Position numbers and translations under genes: made by a program
Part shown: positions 9,196 to 22,266 of the stretch, piece by piece
How the letters are laid out: each line of letters opens with the position of its first letter
How positions within the stretch are numbered: position 1 is the first letter of the stretch
Notes under the pieces: model-generated
The model's input: only the letters and a program-made list of their open reading frames with translations
Told to the model about the DNA's origin: nothing
The model's database searches: none
Source: Pseudophaeomoniella oleicola
Taxonomy: Eukaryota; Ascomycota; Eurotiomycetes; Phaeomoniellales; Phaeomoniellaceae
DNA: 64,000 bases
NCBI GenBank assembly: GCA_003868215.1
Contig: QWDQ01000060.1
Location: 1 to 64,000, forward strand
Direction: 5' to 3'

Positions 9196-12100
9196 ACTCT
9201 GACAGCTTACCTCCTCGTAGATGATCCTAGTAGAGTGAGAAAGAGAGATGTGCTGGCTCTAGCACAAGCTAGACATTCCTGCGACAACAAGGGCAGGAGA
9301 GCCACGAGGAGCCGGAACTCGCTAAGAGCGCCAACAACCGTATATTCGATGTCGCAGAACCTTGATCTATCAATTCCGTAGCTGTTTTCCTTCAACTGAT
9401 GGAAGGAATTTCGAGATCCTTGAGTCGCAAGTCCAGAAGAAGCACCACACGCGCAACAGGTGTTGAGCTGCGCTGGTTGTCCGTCTCAGGCCTTAATCGA
9501 ATTTTATCGATGGCGATTTCGAATATGAAGGATGAGAATCGAAGATTAGATATCAAATGGTGTTTGAGTCGCACGCTTTACGGTATTCGAAGGAAGAGAT
9601 CTTTGACGAGATGACTAAGTGGGCTACTCGAGGCGGCGCAAGGGAGCAAAAGGATCGACAATGGAATGGGATATGATCCTCTGAGGGTATTCTCGAGTTT
9701 GATGGTTCTGAGAAGATCATCAACCGAAGACGAGAGCGACTATGGGTTGGGAGGCGAAAAGACGTGTTGAAAGGAACAAAGAGAAGAGAATTGGTATGGG
9801 CGAGAATGCAGACTTGGGAGGAAGAACGGAAACGTGAATGTTAACAAGCGTTTCGGGGTAGGCAGATTGAGAACAGAATAATGAGAGTGTTTTGGGGGGG
9901 GCCTGTAGCGAATAAGCGTCTGAGATTGCTTTTCCAGTGGCTCCGCCCTCTCTAAAATCTTAGCCCAGAAAGAACCCAGCCAAGCCAGAGAAGGAATAGA
10001 GGCAGTTTAGTAGTGTCTTGCCTTGCGATCGAGTCCTTGAACCAACGCCCATGCGGAACAGGGTAGACACTATTCTTTACCTAGAGCTCCTTGCCTGCAG
10101 GCCTTGGAAGGATCGCTTTAGGGAGGAACGGTAGCTAAGGAACCCTACCTACCTAGGTACCAACCTAAGGTCAAAGCAGGTGAGGTAGCCTGTAACACTT
10201 AGCTCCCCGCCTCCCTACCCGGTATCTTGGGTGCCACCTTTCATGCCTGGAGGTAATAGCAGGCACCCCTCCGAGGTGAAGAACTTTACGGGGGGCTTAC
10301 CTCGGTGGTTAAGATATCTATCTGTAAGGAAAAGTTAATAAGCACATATGGGTACCAACTGACCCAGCTCTGAGACCTGGAGGGGTAGACGAAGGAACAT
10401 GAGCACACCAGAGGCGCCCAGATCGCGGCACCTACCAGCGTGGCAGAGCCAGGTAAACAAGTTGCAGATGGTGTCTTTCCTTTACCTCGTTGCTCTCTAC
10501 TGCAAAAGCATATCATAGCGCAAGCTTGAAATCGTCTTCGAATTTGCAGTTGACTAATATAGACACGGTCACTACCTAAGAGGATCGTTCGACGTCTTGA
10601 GAGTATGCAGTATGGCAAGCAATGGCAACGAGACAATTCACAGTCGGCAGAATGGGCGAGCTGCTGTGTATTGCTCACTGGGAAGAGATCGCAACCCTTT
10701 CAGCTTAATTGGGCAATTATAGACATATTTACGATCACGATCACCGTATTTTTCAGCATTAGCTACCGAACATGCCAGACTTGAAAGCATGAGTCGAGAA
10801 CAATGGTCCAAGCTGCAGGGATATATGTCGTCTCATTCATTTCGCTTCGCTCATTGATCTAGATGGTCTCCATCATCGATATCTGTTCGACTTTTCGTTC
10901 TGCTCAAACCCCATGCGAAGCCTGTCGAACAATCCCCAAGGAAACATAATTTTCCTTGATTCAGATGCGGATGCCTTGTGTGACTGTACTACACTGTACA
11001 GCGTTGACGGAAGCGGGGTTTCGAAGCAAATACTCGATGCAGGAAGGTTCAGAGGGGGTTCCGGATAGGAAAAGATAACGGGAAAATAATCGCATGGTGC
11101 AATAACCATCCGGTAGGTGCTCGGTAGGCATTATCGTCATTGACGCACACAGCCTGCCTACTCACTGATAACCACTGTGCTGCCCACCTTTTGTCAGAGC
11201 TACTCGCCATCAGGAGTCCCTGCATGCATTTCCGGCATGCTCTACGACTATTTCCTGGCTTCGACGGAGACGAAAAAAAGATGAAGAGTCGTGTACCACT
11301 TACTACGAAGAACTCCCTCAGTCTCGCTCTGTCCTCACCTAGCGGTGTTGATCAACTACCCGACTCTGCCTCAGCAACGGCATTGCTTTATCGGCGCGAC
11401 AGTGCACATTGATGCAAGTCCGATCCAATCAGCTTTCTCTCTTTGCACTGCGCGCAGATGCGACAAAAATATTCACAATGGTCCTCAACATTGAAATGAA
11501 CTACGTTCTCAACATTCGCAGGTAGGCTAAAATCTTCGAAAGCTGGCGTTCTCACATGCAGTTGCGCAGCAAGGCATATTTCCGATTTCGCTTCATGTGC
11601 TGCGATTCCTGGTCAATGCGATTCCGCGCTTACTACGTATACAACGCCAAACACTTACTCATGGCCGGGCGTCGCGTTCCGCACGCACTCCATGGTCTTC
11701 TATCAACGACTGCCTCATAGCCGAGAAACTAGGAGGGTGCGCAAGTATCAAAGCCTTGCATCATCCAACGGCCCGAGGGCCTCACGTGCACTTCTGCCGA
11801 GAGTATCGGAAGCTTGCGCCACGTCGAAAGATCGGAAGTGTAAACAGTGAGGCTACCAGGCTATGACGTGCTACGTGGCACTGAATCGACTCCATGGCTA
11901 TCGTCGGGCCAGGTCAGAAGCTGGTGATGGTCATCGAACGGAGAGAAGGGCAGACTAGGTGAGTTATATGCCGACCAATTCATGGAGGCATCGAGTCGCT
12001 CCGCTGTCTTGCTTGACCAGCTGCTGCTCATGTGTCGCCAACAAGCTATTTGATACTATGTAGATTGCGATCCTCGAAGGATGTTATATCATCATATCTG

Positions 12101-12966
12101 CTGGCTACGGTTGCTCATTTTTAGCAGCGTTGATGTGGTTTCCTGTAAAGGCCACTATCTGATTTTCCACTATGTCAGGATGATCAATTCTTCCAGGTTA
12201 ACATATAAGAATCTTTGCTTGTATGAAAGTTCGTGCTTCCAATGGAAATGTCTAAAGTGTCGTTGTTGCAGCATGCAGTAGCTACAGCTGATGCCTTAGT
12301 GGAAGGGTTGCCAACCCAGCCGAGGTGCCAGGGTTCTCAAGCAAGTGCACCAGACTCTCGTCGCTTGGATTATGGCTGAGTATAACAGATAGACGACCCA
12401 GCGGTCCTCCGGTAGCGCTTGAGATCGAACTCTAGGAGATAGATAGGTCGACAGGCAAACATCAGTTTCGGCAGTGCTTGTTTTCTTCCGACTCCGCGAA
12501 TTATAATCTGGTGGTAGACGCCGATGACGGGCGGCGACACGTTGTTATGCATGGAGCATAGGAGGGGCTATCCTGATGATAAGACGTCTTTCACTGCCAC
12601 ATTGTCATCAGCCATGCGAGCTATGGTAGAATCGATGCTTTGTGTGGATATATCCCCTCCCCGCAACCGGCTAGAGGAGCAAGAGGAGGTTCATTATCGG
12701 AGGGCCTACAATGTTCGATGGTTAGCGAGGGGCGACTGAATTGCAAAACCGCTCTCTGTAATTCGCCAGTTTGTCTTATGGACCCTGGATTTCTCCGGTC
12801 ACCCAAAATTTCCCTCCGCCGTGATTTTGCATAGTGCCCCTCCGATATTCGGATGATGAGAACATCGTCAATCCTCTTGCTTTCTACAGGTATATACTCC
12901 TACGGTTGTCTCGTCATTCTGCCTTGTTGTGTTTTCTGCAAGATATCCTAAGCTACATAGTCCAAA
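9196..12966. other. SET3-LEU1 divergent gene-free stretch
   Basis: These 3.8 kb separate two divergent genes. The part nearest SET3 is probably a long 5' UTR and promoter. It includes an ACCTACCTAGGT-type motif near 10146-10160 and a near copy of the recurring palindrome (TACTACGTATA, 11631). A TATATA element at 12890-12896 lies about 70 bases before the LEU1 start. Open frames up to 130 codons occur on both strands, but none shows a domain, a start context or a splice structure that I can support. I see no transposon or RNA gene. Confidence 0.5.
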
Positions 12967-15387
12967 ATGCCTGCAGCAGATAGGAAACCCCAGACTCTCT
13001 ACGACAAGGTCTTTCGCGACCATATCGTCGACGAGCGAGATGACGGTACTGTCCTTCTATACATTGGTAAGCCGCCCCTGAATACGAACGCCTATCTTGC
13101 GTTTCAAGCTGACGTCGTCAATAGACCGACACCTTGTGCACGAGGTCACATCCCCCCAAGCCTTTGAGGGTTTGAAAAATGCTGGTCGGAAAGTTCGCAG
13201 ACCGGACTGCACACTCGCGACTACTGATCACGTATGTCCACGATCCACTGCTTCTAGGACCTCTATTAACCTGTTCAGAATGTCCCTACCGCTCCGAGAA
13301 AGAACTTCAAAAACGTTGCCGATTTCATCCAAGAGGCCGATTCCAGAGTTCAGTGTGTGACTTTGGAGGAGAACGTAAAAGACTTTGGCTTGACATATTT
13401 TGGGTTGGGAGACAAGAGGCAGGGAATTGTCCACGTCATTGGCCCAGAACAAGGCTTCACTTTACCAGGTACAACGGTCGTGTGCGGAGACAGTCACACG
13501 TCAACCCATGGCGCCTTTGGATCGCTAGCGTTTGGCATTGGTACCAGCGAGGTTGAACACGTGCTCGCCACACAATGTCTCATAACTAAACGGAGCAAGA
13601 ACATGCGTATACAAGTGGATGGCAGAATCCCTCCTGGTGTGAGCAGCAAAGATATTGTCCTCCATGCCATTGGTGTCATCGGTACTGCTGGCGGTACTGG
13701 ATGTGTTATTGAGTTCTGCGGGTCCGCCATCAGAAGCCTTAGCATTGAGGCCCGTATGTCGATTTGCAACATGTCAATCGAGGCTGGTGCCCGAGCTGGT
13801 ATGATTGCTCCGGATCAAGTCACATTTGAGTACTTGAAAGGGAAGCCACTTGCCCCCAAGGTCGACAGCCTTGAGTGGAAAAAGGCTGTCAGCTATTGGT
13901 CGAGTTTGAAGTCAGATGATGGCGCCTCTTATGACAAGGAGGTTTTCATCGATGCGAAGGACATTGTGCCAACTGTATCGTGGGGTACATCGCCTCAGGA
14001 TGTTGTCCCTATTACTGGCGTAGTGCCAGGACCAGACGACTTCGAGGATGAAACGAGAAAAACCAGTTGTATAAGAGCCTTGGAATACATGGGCCTCACC
14101 GCTGGGACGAAGATGGAGGACATTGACGTTGACAAGGTCTTCATTGGCTCCTGCACTAATTCTCGAATCGAAGATCTTCGTGCGGCTGCTAGAGTCGTCA
14201 AGGGGAAAAAGATTGCATCTAATATCATGAGAGCCATGGTTGTGCCGGGGTCTGGTTTGGTCAAGAAGCAAGCAGAGGCAGAAGGCCTTGACAAGATCTT
14301 TGAGGATGCAGGATTTGAATGGAGAGAAGCTGGATGCTCGATGTGCTTGGGTATGAACCCGGATATTCTATCCCCAAGAGAACGATGTGCCAGTACGTCG
14401 AATCGTAATTTCGAAGGTCGCCAAGGTGCCCTTGGGAGAACACATCTCATGTCACCTGTCATGGCCGCTGCGGCAGCAATTGTGGGAAAGCTTGCAGATG
14501 TCCGCAAGATCGTCGAAGAAAGTGCTACGCACGACAAGGCCTCACCGAAATTGGACGTTACTCCCGTCCCTGATGATGTTGATACCGATGAAGACCTGGA
14601 TCGCATGATGGATATCCCCATGGACCAAGGCCCGCATGTCAATGACGACGCTCCGAGGTCATCGGCCGGTCTGCCCAAGTTCACTGTCTTGAAGGGGATT
14701 GCGGCACCTTTGGAGAAGGCCAATGTGGACACCGATGCTATCATTCCTAAGCAATTTTTGAAAACCATCAAGCGCACTGGTCTTGGGAAGGCTCTCTTCA
14801 ACCAGTGGCGATACAATGAAGATGGCTCTGAGGACGCTTCGTTTGTTTTGACCCAGGAACCTTACCGTCAAGCGAAGATCCTCGTCGTCACGGGACAGAA
14901 TTTCGGCTGCGGAAGCTCTCGAGAGCATGCCCCCTGGGCGCTTCTTGATTTCGGCATTAAGTGTGTCATTGCACCGTCATACGCAGATATCTTCTTCAAC
15001 AACACCTTCAAGAACGGGATGCTGCCCCTTATCATCTCGGACAAGTCAGCACTCGACAAGATCGCGGACGAAGCTCGTGCTGGCCGAGAAATCGAGGTAG
15101 ACCTTGTCAATCAAGTGGTGAAAGATGGTCAAGGCGCAGAACTTGCCAAATTCGAGGTCGAAGAATTCCGAAGACACTGTCTCGTCAATGGGCTGGATGA
15201 TATTGGCCTTACCATGCAGCTGGAGAGTGAAATTTCCAAGTTCGAGACCAGGCGGACGCTGGATTTCCCATGGCTTGACGGCTCAGGGTATCTGAAGCGA
15301 CACCGCAGCGGCCCGGTCAAAGTAGAAGCCGCTCCTGTTCCAAAGACGAACCGGGGCGAGGTGAAAGGTGAACCGCTAGAGTGGTAG
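12967..15387 (+). CDS. LEU1: 3-isopropylmalate dehydratase (isopropylmalate isomerase)
   Basis: This enzyme interconverts 2- and 3-isopropylmalate, the second dedicated step of leucine synthesis, using a [4Fe-4S] cluster in the cytosol. Three exons, 12967-13066, 13125-13231 and 13279-15387, give 771 residues, the expected size of the fungal fused LeuC-LeuD form. Introns are 58 and 47 bases. The LeuC part carries [35 protein letters not shown] and [14 protein letters not shown]. Cluster ligand motifs are [12 protein letters not shown] (near residue 358) and [11 protein letters not shown] (near 421). The LeuD swivel part starts near residue 540 with [14 protein letters not shown] and includes [14 protein letters not shown]. 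Regulation by Leu3-like factors is expected from the family, but I found no perfect CCGGNNCCGG site upstream; CCGGTCACCC near 12798 is a weak match. Confidence 0.97.
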
Positions 15388-18137
15388 GGCACGAGTGCAA
15401 CTGACGAGGTCATGTTTTGTTTACGATTGTCTGTGTTTTGTTCCGTCTGTTTCGACGTTTTAGAGCACGGGGGTTATATGTATTCCTGAGACGCTAGGGC
15501 TCACTGTCGATGAAGACGACGTCCTCAGGGTCAAAACTTCTCTTCTCCTGATCCAAAGAGGGCCTACGGAGTGCGTAAATAGTTGTACCATAGCGTGGTG
15601 CACGAAGGTCTGGTAAAGCAGTTAATTTCATCTTCCCTCCACCCACTTGGACCTCAGCCCTAGTTGTTGCTCTACTATTTAAGGTCAGAACTTCCTGCTG
15701 CATGTCCTGCGGCCTCAAGACCCGCGACCGAGGACCTCACCTACCCTAGTCCGCAGCTGGCCACGTAAGTACATGCGTAGGATGGGAGCCGGCGTGCCGT
15801 CGAGTTCTACTATAAATTACAACTTGGGAAGTTATCCTTGGCTGGACTCTTCTAGACCCCCAGTTTGCTCCCATCGAGGCATATTGTATCATTACTTGAC
15901 GGATAAAGCCAGCACCAACGCCGGACATAGGACCGCGCGGAAGTTCGGAGCATAGTCGGACCGTTCTGTACTGGGCCTGCAGCCGGACCTACTAAGTTAT
16001 GTACAGATGCAGCCAACCGATCATCATGGATTTGGGGACTGAGCGTTTCAAATTTCAGATGAGAAGGGGCCAAATAGCAGATCTGACCGCTCGAGCTTTG
16101 GACCGAGTAGGTTAAAGCTCGCGGTCATTTAGTTGGTCAGGGGGGCGAACGCTTGGCATTGAACACTGTTGGCTAGGTAAGGGTCGAGGAGTGTGACATG
16201 GAGGAGTTAAAAGAAAAAGGGGGAAGATTAGGAGAGATGGAGAATACTGTACATGGTAAGGCGACGAGGCGGCTGAAAACAAGGTGGAAATCTCTAGTGG
16301 TGGATACCGTGTTATTTACTACGTACTAGGTACTAACTGTATGACTTGTAATCCAGCGGTCAACTACCTTAGGTATGTATTCTCTTTGTCCCTATCTCAT
16401 TTCGCCATAATCTTGTGTTGTTGCCCTCTCCATCTTCTGCCCTTTGGGAAGGTCGCTTTCTTATCCATCTTTAACGTTACCTTACCCCTGAACCAGACAA
16501 ACCACGCGACGTTGAAGCTTATTTTCTATTTACATGAATCTCATTGTTTGTTTCTAGGTAGGTACCCAGGGAATACAGTAAACAATCCAGAACCCCGTCG
16601 GGGTACCGAGTTCGTAATGTTATTTACCGAAAGGAAATCTTGTGGCTGAAATTCGCCCGCCCGAAGTTTGTAAGGGGGCCTCAGGTACCTTTTCACGCCA
16701 ATAAGAGCCTAGGCGGCCAAGGCACCTACCCTACCTACCTACCTACATAGGTAGGTTTCTACCTAAGCCTATGATGGTCTGGATGCTGATTACGCTTCGA
16801 GACAACTATGGCCTTCCAAGTAGCTACTGTGAAGGGAGGTATATTTCGATTTACCGCCTCCAGATCTTTGGGTGTAAACGATTACTTTACTGTACACTGC
16901 ACATCGTCAGCATCCTACATGGTACAATAAGGAAGGGGTCCGTTCCTTCTTTTGGGGGACCGGTGTTAGCGTTTGTGCCTGGGAGACTCCCCTCGGGCCC
17001 TTGCATCCGTTACATCTTGTGTAACATCGGAAGAGCCAATTGTCAATATTGACTTCATCCACCTCGTATTCATCCATTCAATATCATTGCTGGTCTGTTC
17101 ACTCTGCGTCGAGAGCCCCTTGGAAGATCTGCAACCAAGAAGTTGAAGAGACGTCATCCCAGGAGCACGGTCGAGAGTAGATCTGTCGTACCAATCACGC
17201 CGAGAAAACTTGATCTTCACGGACTGAGAGACATCAGTGGAGTAAAATTGAATTAATTTCAGAGGTAACAACAACAATGGCACAACGAGGTCGAGGTGCT
17301 TGGCGGGTTATTCTCACATGAGTACAGTATCAAGTCTACCCATCGCCTCGAAGCCATCATTCATGATGCTTATTGTTGAAATCCATGCTTGGGAACCGTC
17401 TCTTCCATAAGGCATCAACAATCTCTGATATCCCCCACCTCGCACCATCACGTTTGTGATACTTGTTCATTCGTTGAAGTCACTCACTAGCTTTCCACAA
17501 ATCCATGCCAGCCACCAACGCGGTGACATCTCGGGCAGTCGCTATGCCGAGTTTCATGGCAATGCTACGTACTGTAGTAGCTTTTGATATCACTATACTA
17601 TTGGAATTCCCAACATCTAAAAAATTTAAAGGGGAGATGACAAGAGCACTTGGCAAGCTGACTGAGGTTTCATGGTCTGTTCGTTAATTGGCTCTGGCTC
17701 CTCCTTTTGGCGACTGTTAGGTGGGCAAGTGGAACAAAGATATGACTGGTACCCCGACACCATCCCCAGCTCCTAGGACCATTGAGATGCAGGAACAACC
17801 CTGGTTGCTCACATTGGCCGTCAAACACATAGCCACTGATATTTCGAAGTCTCATGTGCTTCTGCTAGATTCGGTGACGCTGACCTTTCATAAGGCTGAA
17901 TTTGATACCACGGTACAGGATACATAATACGCATGTATCGGTACTATCGACAAGGGACTCGCGTCCGACGGAAGAGAGGCGTGTTGGCCATGTCGCTCAG
18001 CCTCGGTACCAGAATAATCAACCTCGTATTCGGTTTGTGAGCTTCTCACTCGGTCAATGCGGCATCTCGTGGGGGGGGTTGGAAAATTCCTCATATATTT
18101 CTATATTTACCATCAATTGCAAAGCTAAATTTGGTGT

Positions 18138-18149
18138 TACTACGTAGTA
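18138..18149. repeat. Intergenic palindrome TACTACGTAGTA, copy 3
   Basis: Exact copy; the palindrome extends by one base on each side to TTACTACGTAGTAA (18137-18150). Confidence 0.85.
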
Positions 18150-20050
18150 AAAGAAGGGAAACAGAAGACAATAGCCACTTCTGGGCATCCTGCTATAACA
18201 GAAATCCAAAATAGGCGATACCAACAAAGTTCCCTTCGAGAGGGAATGGGGGCCCTCAAACAACGACTCATCATCCGGTATTAGACCAAGGCCAATTTGC
18301 TTGGAAGCATAAGCTAACTAAGGTATGTGTCGTCGAATTCGTGTATCATCGACCAGACTTCGTACACAACGAGGGGCTACTTTGGTCTTGAAGCTTCTGA
18401 CCCCCTACAGCAAACACATACCCAGCAAGCCAGGTAACTCAGGCAATCCTTAGGGACAAGATCGTTTTCCAAATAGGGGAGCACCGCGGCAGCATCAGTA
18501 ATAGATCGTAACGAAGGCTCCTTACGAGAACGTACATAGGAAGTAGTTTTCCTCTGGTGCTTACCTTCGTACAAGCGCAAACCCAAGGTAATGTATCATG
18601 ATTTTACTGTGCGTCAGGGACACGACACGCGCTCATGTCCAAGGCCATGTCTTTACCGTTGCCGCCAGCCGATGAATGGAGAAAAGCAGGAAAAGCGGCT
18701 TCACGCTACCGTGCTTTTTCAGCACCGCATATGGAGACGGAACCTGCTTTTTCTCTGGATTCCGCCTTCTCCTGCGATGGCATAATGTACTCTAGGTATA
18801 CCAGAGATATGTACTTAAAGAGGCAAACTTTCCATTGTGTCACTTGGCAGCCAGGGCTGCAGGTGCATCAACGATGTCAGAACTTGCCAAGATCAGCAGG
18901 GGTGAATCAGGATGACCGCTGCTTGTTTGTCCAACTTCTCACGGCCGGCAATGCAGCTGCTATTCTGCCATGATGCCTCGGATATGCCACCTGTAGTTCC
19001 TCCCTTCCTCCGCCTCCATTGGGATGCACTCTCCGTGACCTCGAGAAGTCTAGGTGCCGTCTCCCTTTGTTGAAGGGTTGACGATCTATTGGTACTAAGG
19101 AAGGCTGGCTACTGGCCAAGTTTCAACTTGTGTTTAGGTCGTTACCGGTCACGGTTACCAAGGCCAGGGTCAGTGTACAGGAGCTCGAAGCTTCTTACCT
19201 TACGGTATTATTCTCTTGGTCTTATTTTTCAGTTTACAGTCCCTTACGCTGATGGTATATTACCACCTCTACATACCATACCTAAGCAATTGAAAGAAAA
19301 GCTACTCCGGTGGTTGGCTCTCTAATTAAACAAATGCCGATATGCTTACCTGGACATGTCTTCCAGGCCAGCAGCCCAGCAACTGTACCTAACCCTTCAT
19401 TACCATACCGTTTACCTAGATAAGGTACATAGGTACCTAGTACCTCATGGGAGTGGAGCGTTGTAAGTGTGTTCACTAGTGCCAACCCAGTGAACACGAT
19501 CTCAAAAATAGAGTCATAATACAAGGAATATACTCTGACTACTGCTCAACTACTACGGTATCACTTACCCATGCCTTTGATTAGGTATATTATATATCCC
19601 ATCAACCTGTTCATTCAATAGTATTTACTGTGGTTTACATGAAACTGCTGTACTTACAACGTGAGAAGGTGTACATGGATAGAGATAAGGATGGTTGATA
19701 TACGCATGATGATGCGTTTCCAATGGAATTTCCTTTCTTTGTGATTCAAAAGGGATGACAAGAATCCGGTCCACCTTTACCCGGCCTCTTCCAACGTTTT
19801 CACCTCACAATGGACATATTGTCTGCCGTACAGTACTGAAACGTGCAACAAAGTCTCTTTGTCTGTTTGCTGAGTGTTCGATGAAAAGATGGAAGAGTTC
19901 CCAGGTGCACCTGTCAGCCTAGCAGCAGATTACCGCCTAAAGCATATCATGAAGCATAGAGGTGAGGAAGTGATGATGATGGCATCTAATTAATCATCCC
20001 TAATATGCTGTCGTTCCACGAGAAAATTCCGCCATTGCAGTTACACACAG

Positions 20051-20070
20051 GCCGTTATGGCCATAACGGC
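20051..20070. repeat. Perfect 20-base palindrome
   Basis: GCCGTTATGGCCATAACGGC equals its own reverse complement over all 20 bases with no spacer. It lies in the gene-free stretch about 2.2 kb upstream of the glucan synthase start. It may be a binding site for a dimeric regulator or a cruciform-prone site; neither is shown. Confidence 0.85.
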
Positions 20071-22266
20071 TTGACCTTTGTCTCTTCTCTTTGTTCCCGC
20101 GAAGCTTTTCAATAACGCACTCAATTGTGATGCCGTGTTCTTTGTTGGCCTTTCATTTCTTTTTCTTGACTTCTTTTCAAACAAATAATGCAATCTAATT
20201 AAGATCCGAGCAGATCTAGGTTGTGGAACGTCATCGGATATAGGTTTGGCTACTATAACTGGAGCCGCCGAAAACATTGTTACTGTTGTTCTACAGCATG
20301 CCGAGATGCTCCTATGAGAGGATACTTACGAACAGCGAAGAAGTTCCGTTCAGCCCATGGAATACGGTTCTATGTATCTCAAGTAAGGTAAGCACCTATA
20401 TCCACAGTAAGAGGCCGTACTGAAAGACCCATCTGGACGACATCCGATCTATCCTGTATTGTCGTACCTACCAGTACTTACAAAAGGTAAATGCATATAG
20501 TAATTAATTAACACTTTCTCGCACGGTAGAGGCTGGACATATCTCCTTTCATTAACATACGATAGCCCTTGAAGGGAACCTTCGAGCAGTCACAGCGGGA
20601 TGGATGGCAAAGGTCATTAGAAGTGGTTGGTTGTTTCATCGTTTAGGCCACCCTTTCCCACCGATCAAAATGTCGAAAATGAAGAAGGCTTGTAATTCTG
20701 GATTCTCGGAAAGACCTGTATCAGCCAGCCAGCTATCGGTCCTCATCATCCATCAACAGCAGCAATGGTCCCGTCTATCCGTGATTAGATGTTAGCGATT
20801 GCAACAGCAACACGAGCATTAAAGTAAATCATCTCTTTCGTATCACGTAATCCGTCGAAAGAAAATGTGCTACGAAGGCAACTTCACGTTATTGGCGATC
20901 GTCCCTGGCTAGCATTGATCGATCCAGGGAGGTTGTCCCTCTTCATTGGTGAGCAGAGAAGATATTGTTCGGTTTAGGCATGTCAGCTGAGAGAGTTGAG
21001 GTCTCATTGCAGCGTTCCACTCCCCAGATCTCCTGTTGCTACATATCACATACTACAAGAGAGGCGAGGTCCAATCCTCACGGTCTTTATGGGATACCTC
21101 GGTAACTTACCACGTAAACACTCAGAGAACTGAGAGGTATCTCCGTAGACATTCTAAAGCGTGAAGAGACCACAGAAGAGCATCGAATTGTCGGTATTAC
21201 TTATCTGACTGGACTGGACAAAAAAGAAACTGGCGGTGGTTATGTCTACATACCTACTGAGGCACTTAATACATTAGAGGCGTCTCTTAAGCAGGGTTCA
21301 GGTAAAATCCTTGTGTCCATCGTTACAAATTGATAGTCACTACCTTGCCCTTTAAACAAAGATTACCAGCCAAGCGTTATTGAAATACGGGATGGGCTAT
21401 GGCACTATTAATATTTACTGGCTTGGCTCCAAGATGTATTACCGTTTACCATACGATACGATACTCCAGTTACTAAGACGACGGGCCACTTAAAAATTTC
21501 CTAATATAGTATTTCACTACGACGTTAGCCCAGAGGGATCCAACTGGTGGCCAAACTTCCACGGTAAGTTTCTCGCTGATGGGGCGGGGATCCTCGGCCC
21601 ATGCATACATCGTCTCGCTTGGTGGTTACGATTCACATACTGTACATGGTAACAGAACCTCCTGGTAATCAACCCGCCCAAAATACCTGTGGGTGGTAAA
21701 AGTACAGTAGTACAATACTGGGCTATTAAAAAAAGGTAAAGCAAAGCAGAGCAAACGGGCTCATGGGGCCAAGGAGACGCGCTATCTTTACGCTTCCCAA
21801 TATCTCCTCCAGTCTTCTGCTGGCTTGGACACACTTGAGGGGGCTTGGTCAGTCAGCCGTGTGGCTTCTTCCTCTCCTCACTCTGAACTTGTAATCACAA
21901 CTTTTTGCAATCTCAGCAAAAACCACCACCGGTGAACCCATTTCTGCGTCTCTTGGGGAGAAGAAGGCAACTTCTTTCTTTACGCTCGTTATTACTTTCA
22001 ATCGGACAGCTGAGGCTTCGGTTTGCGTTTGGTTCCTTTTGTTTGCAACCTCCTGGAACCCGCTGGTTTACGACTGCTCCGAAACGGCCCCCGACGACCA
22101 GATTAAACCTGTATACCTTTTGAAAATCGATCGTTCTTGTTGCGCGGGTATCGCAGGACCACAACCACTGTCGCTCCCAGAGCACTCTGTCACGGACGGT
22201 TGACTTGTTCTATCCCACAAAAGCACATGTGTTATCGGTAGAAAAGCACATTTTAGCCCAGGCGCC

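Larger units (their letters stand above)
15388..22266. other. 6.9 kb gene-free stretch between LEU1 and the glucan synthase gene
   Basis: No protein-coding gene, tRNA, rRNA or transposon can be supported over almost 7 kb, far longer than the other intergenic gaps. It contains one exact TACTACGTAGTA copy (18138-18149), ACCTACCTACCT/AGGTAGGT runs near 16722-16757, a perfect 20-base palindrome at 20051-20070 and several short inverted repeats. Open frames up to 121 codons exist but look random in composition. Part of it must be the promoter and 5' UTR of the glucan synthase gene. A long noncoding transcript or a decayed gene is possible but not shown. Confidence 0.5.

Noticed and set aside
10020-10060. 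GGTTCAAGGACTCG on the minus strand as possible tRNA B box
   Set aside because: Does not match the GGTTCGANNCC consensus fully and no A box or acceptor stem pairs with it.
10286-10678. 130-codon minus-strand open frame in the SET3-LEU1 interval
   Set aside because: Cys/Ser/Arg-rich random-looking translation, no homology I can name, no splice partners.
16284-16649. 121-codon plus-strand open frame with hydrophobic middle
   Set aside because: Runs through ACCT-type repeats and has no family features; looks like chance.
20050-20062. GGCC-N5-GGCC site, as used in some cDNA cloning adapters
   Set aside because: It is simply part of the 20-base palindrome; flanks show no vector sequence.
21093-21141. 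Inverted repeat GATACCTC / GAGGTATC with 33-base spacer
   Set aside because: Eight-base arms with a long spacer are expected by chance in a stretch this long.
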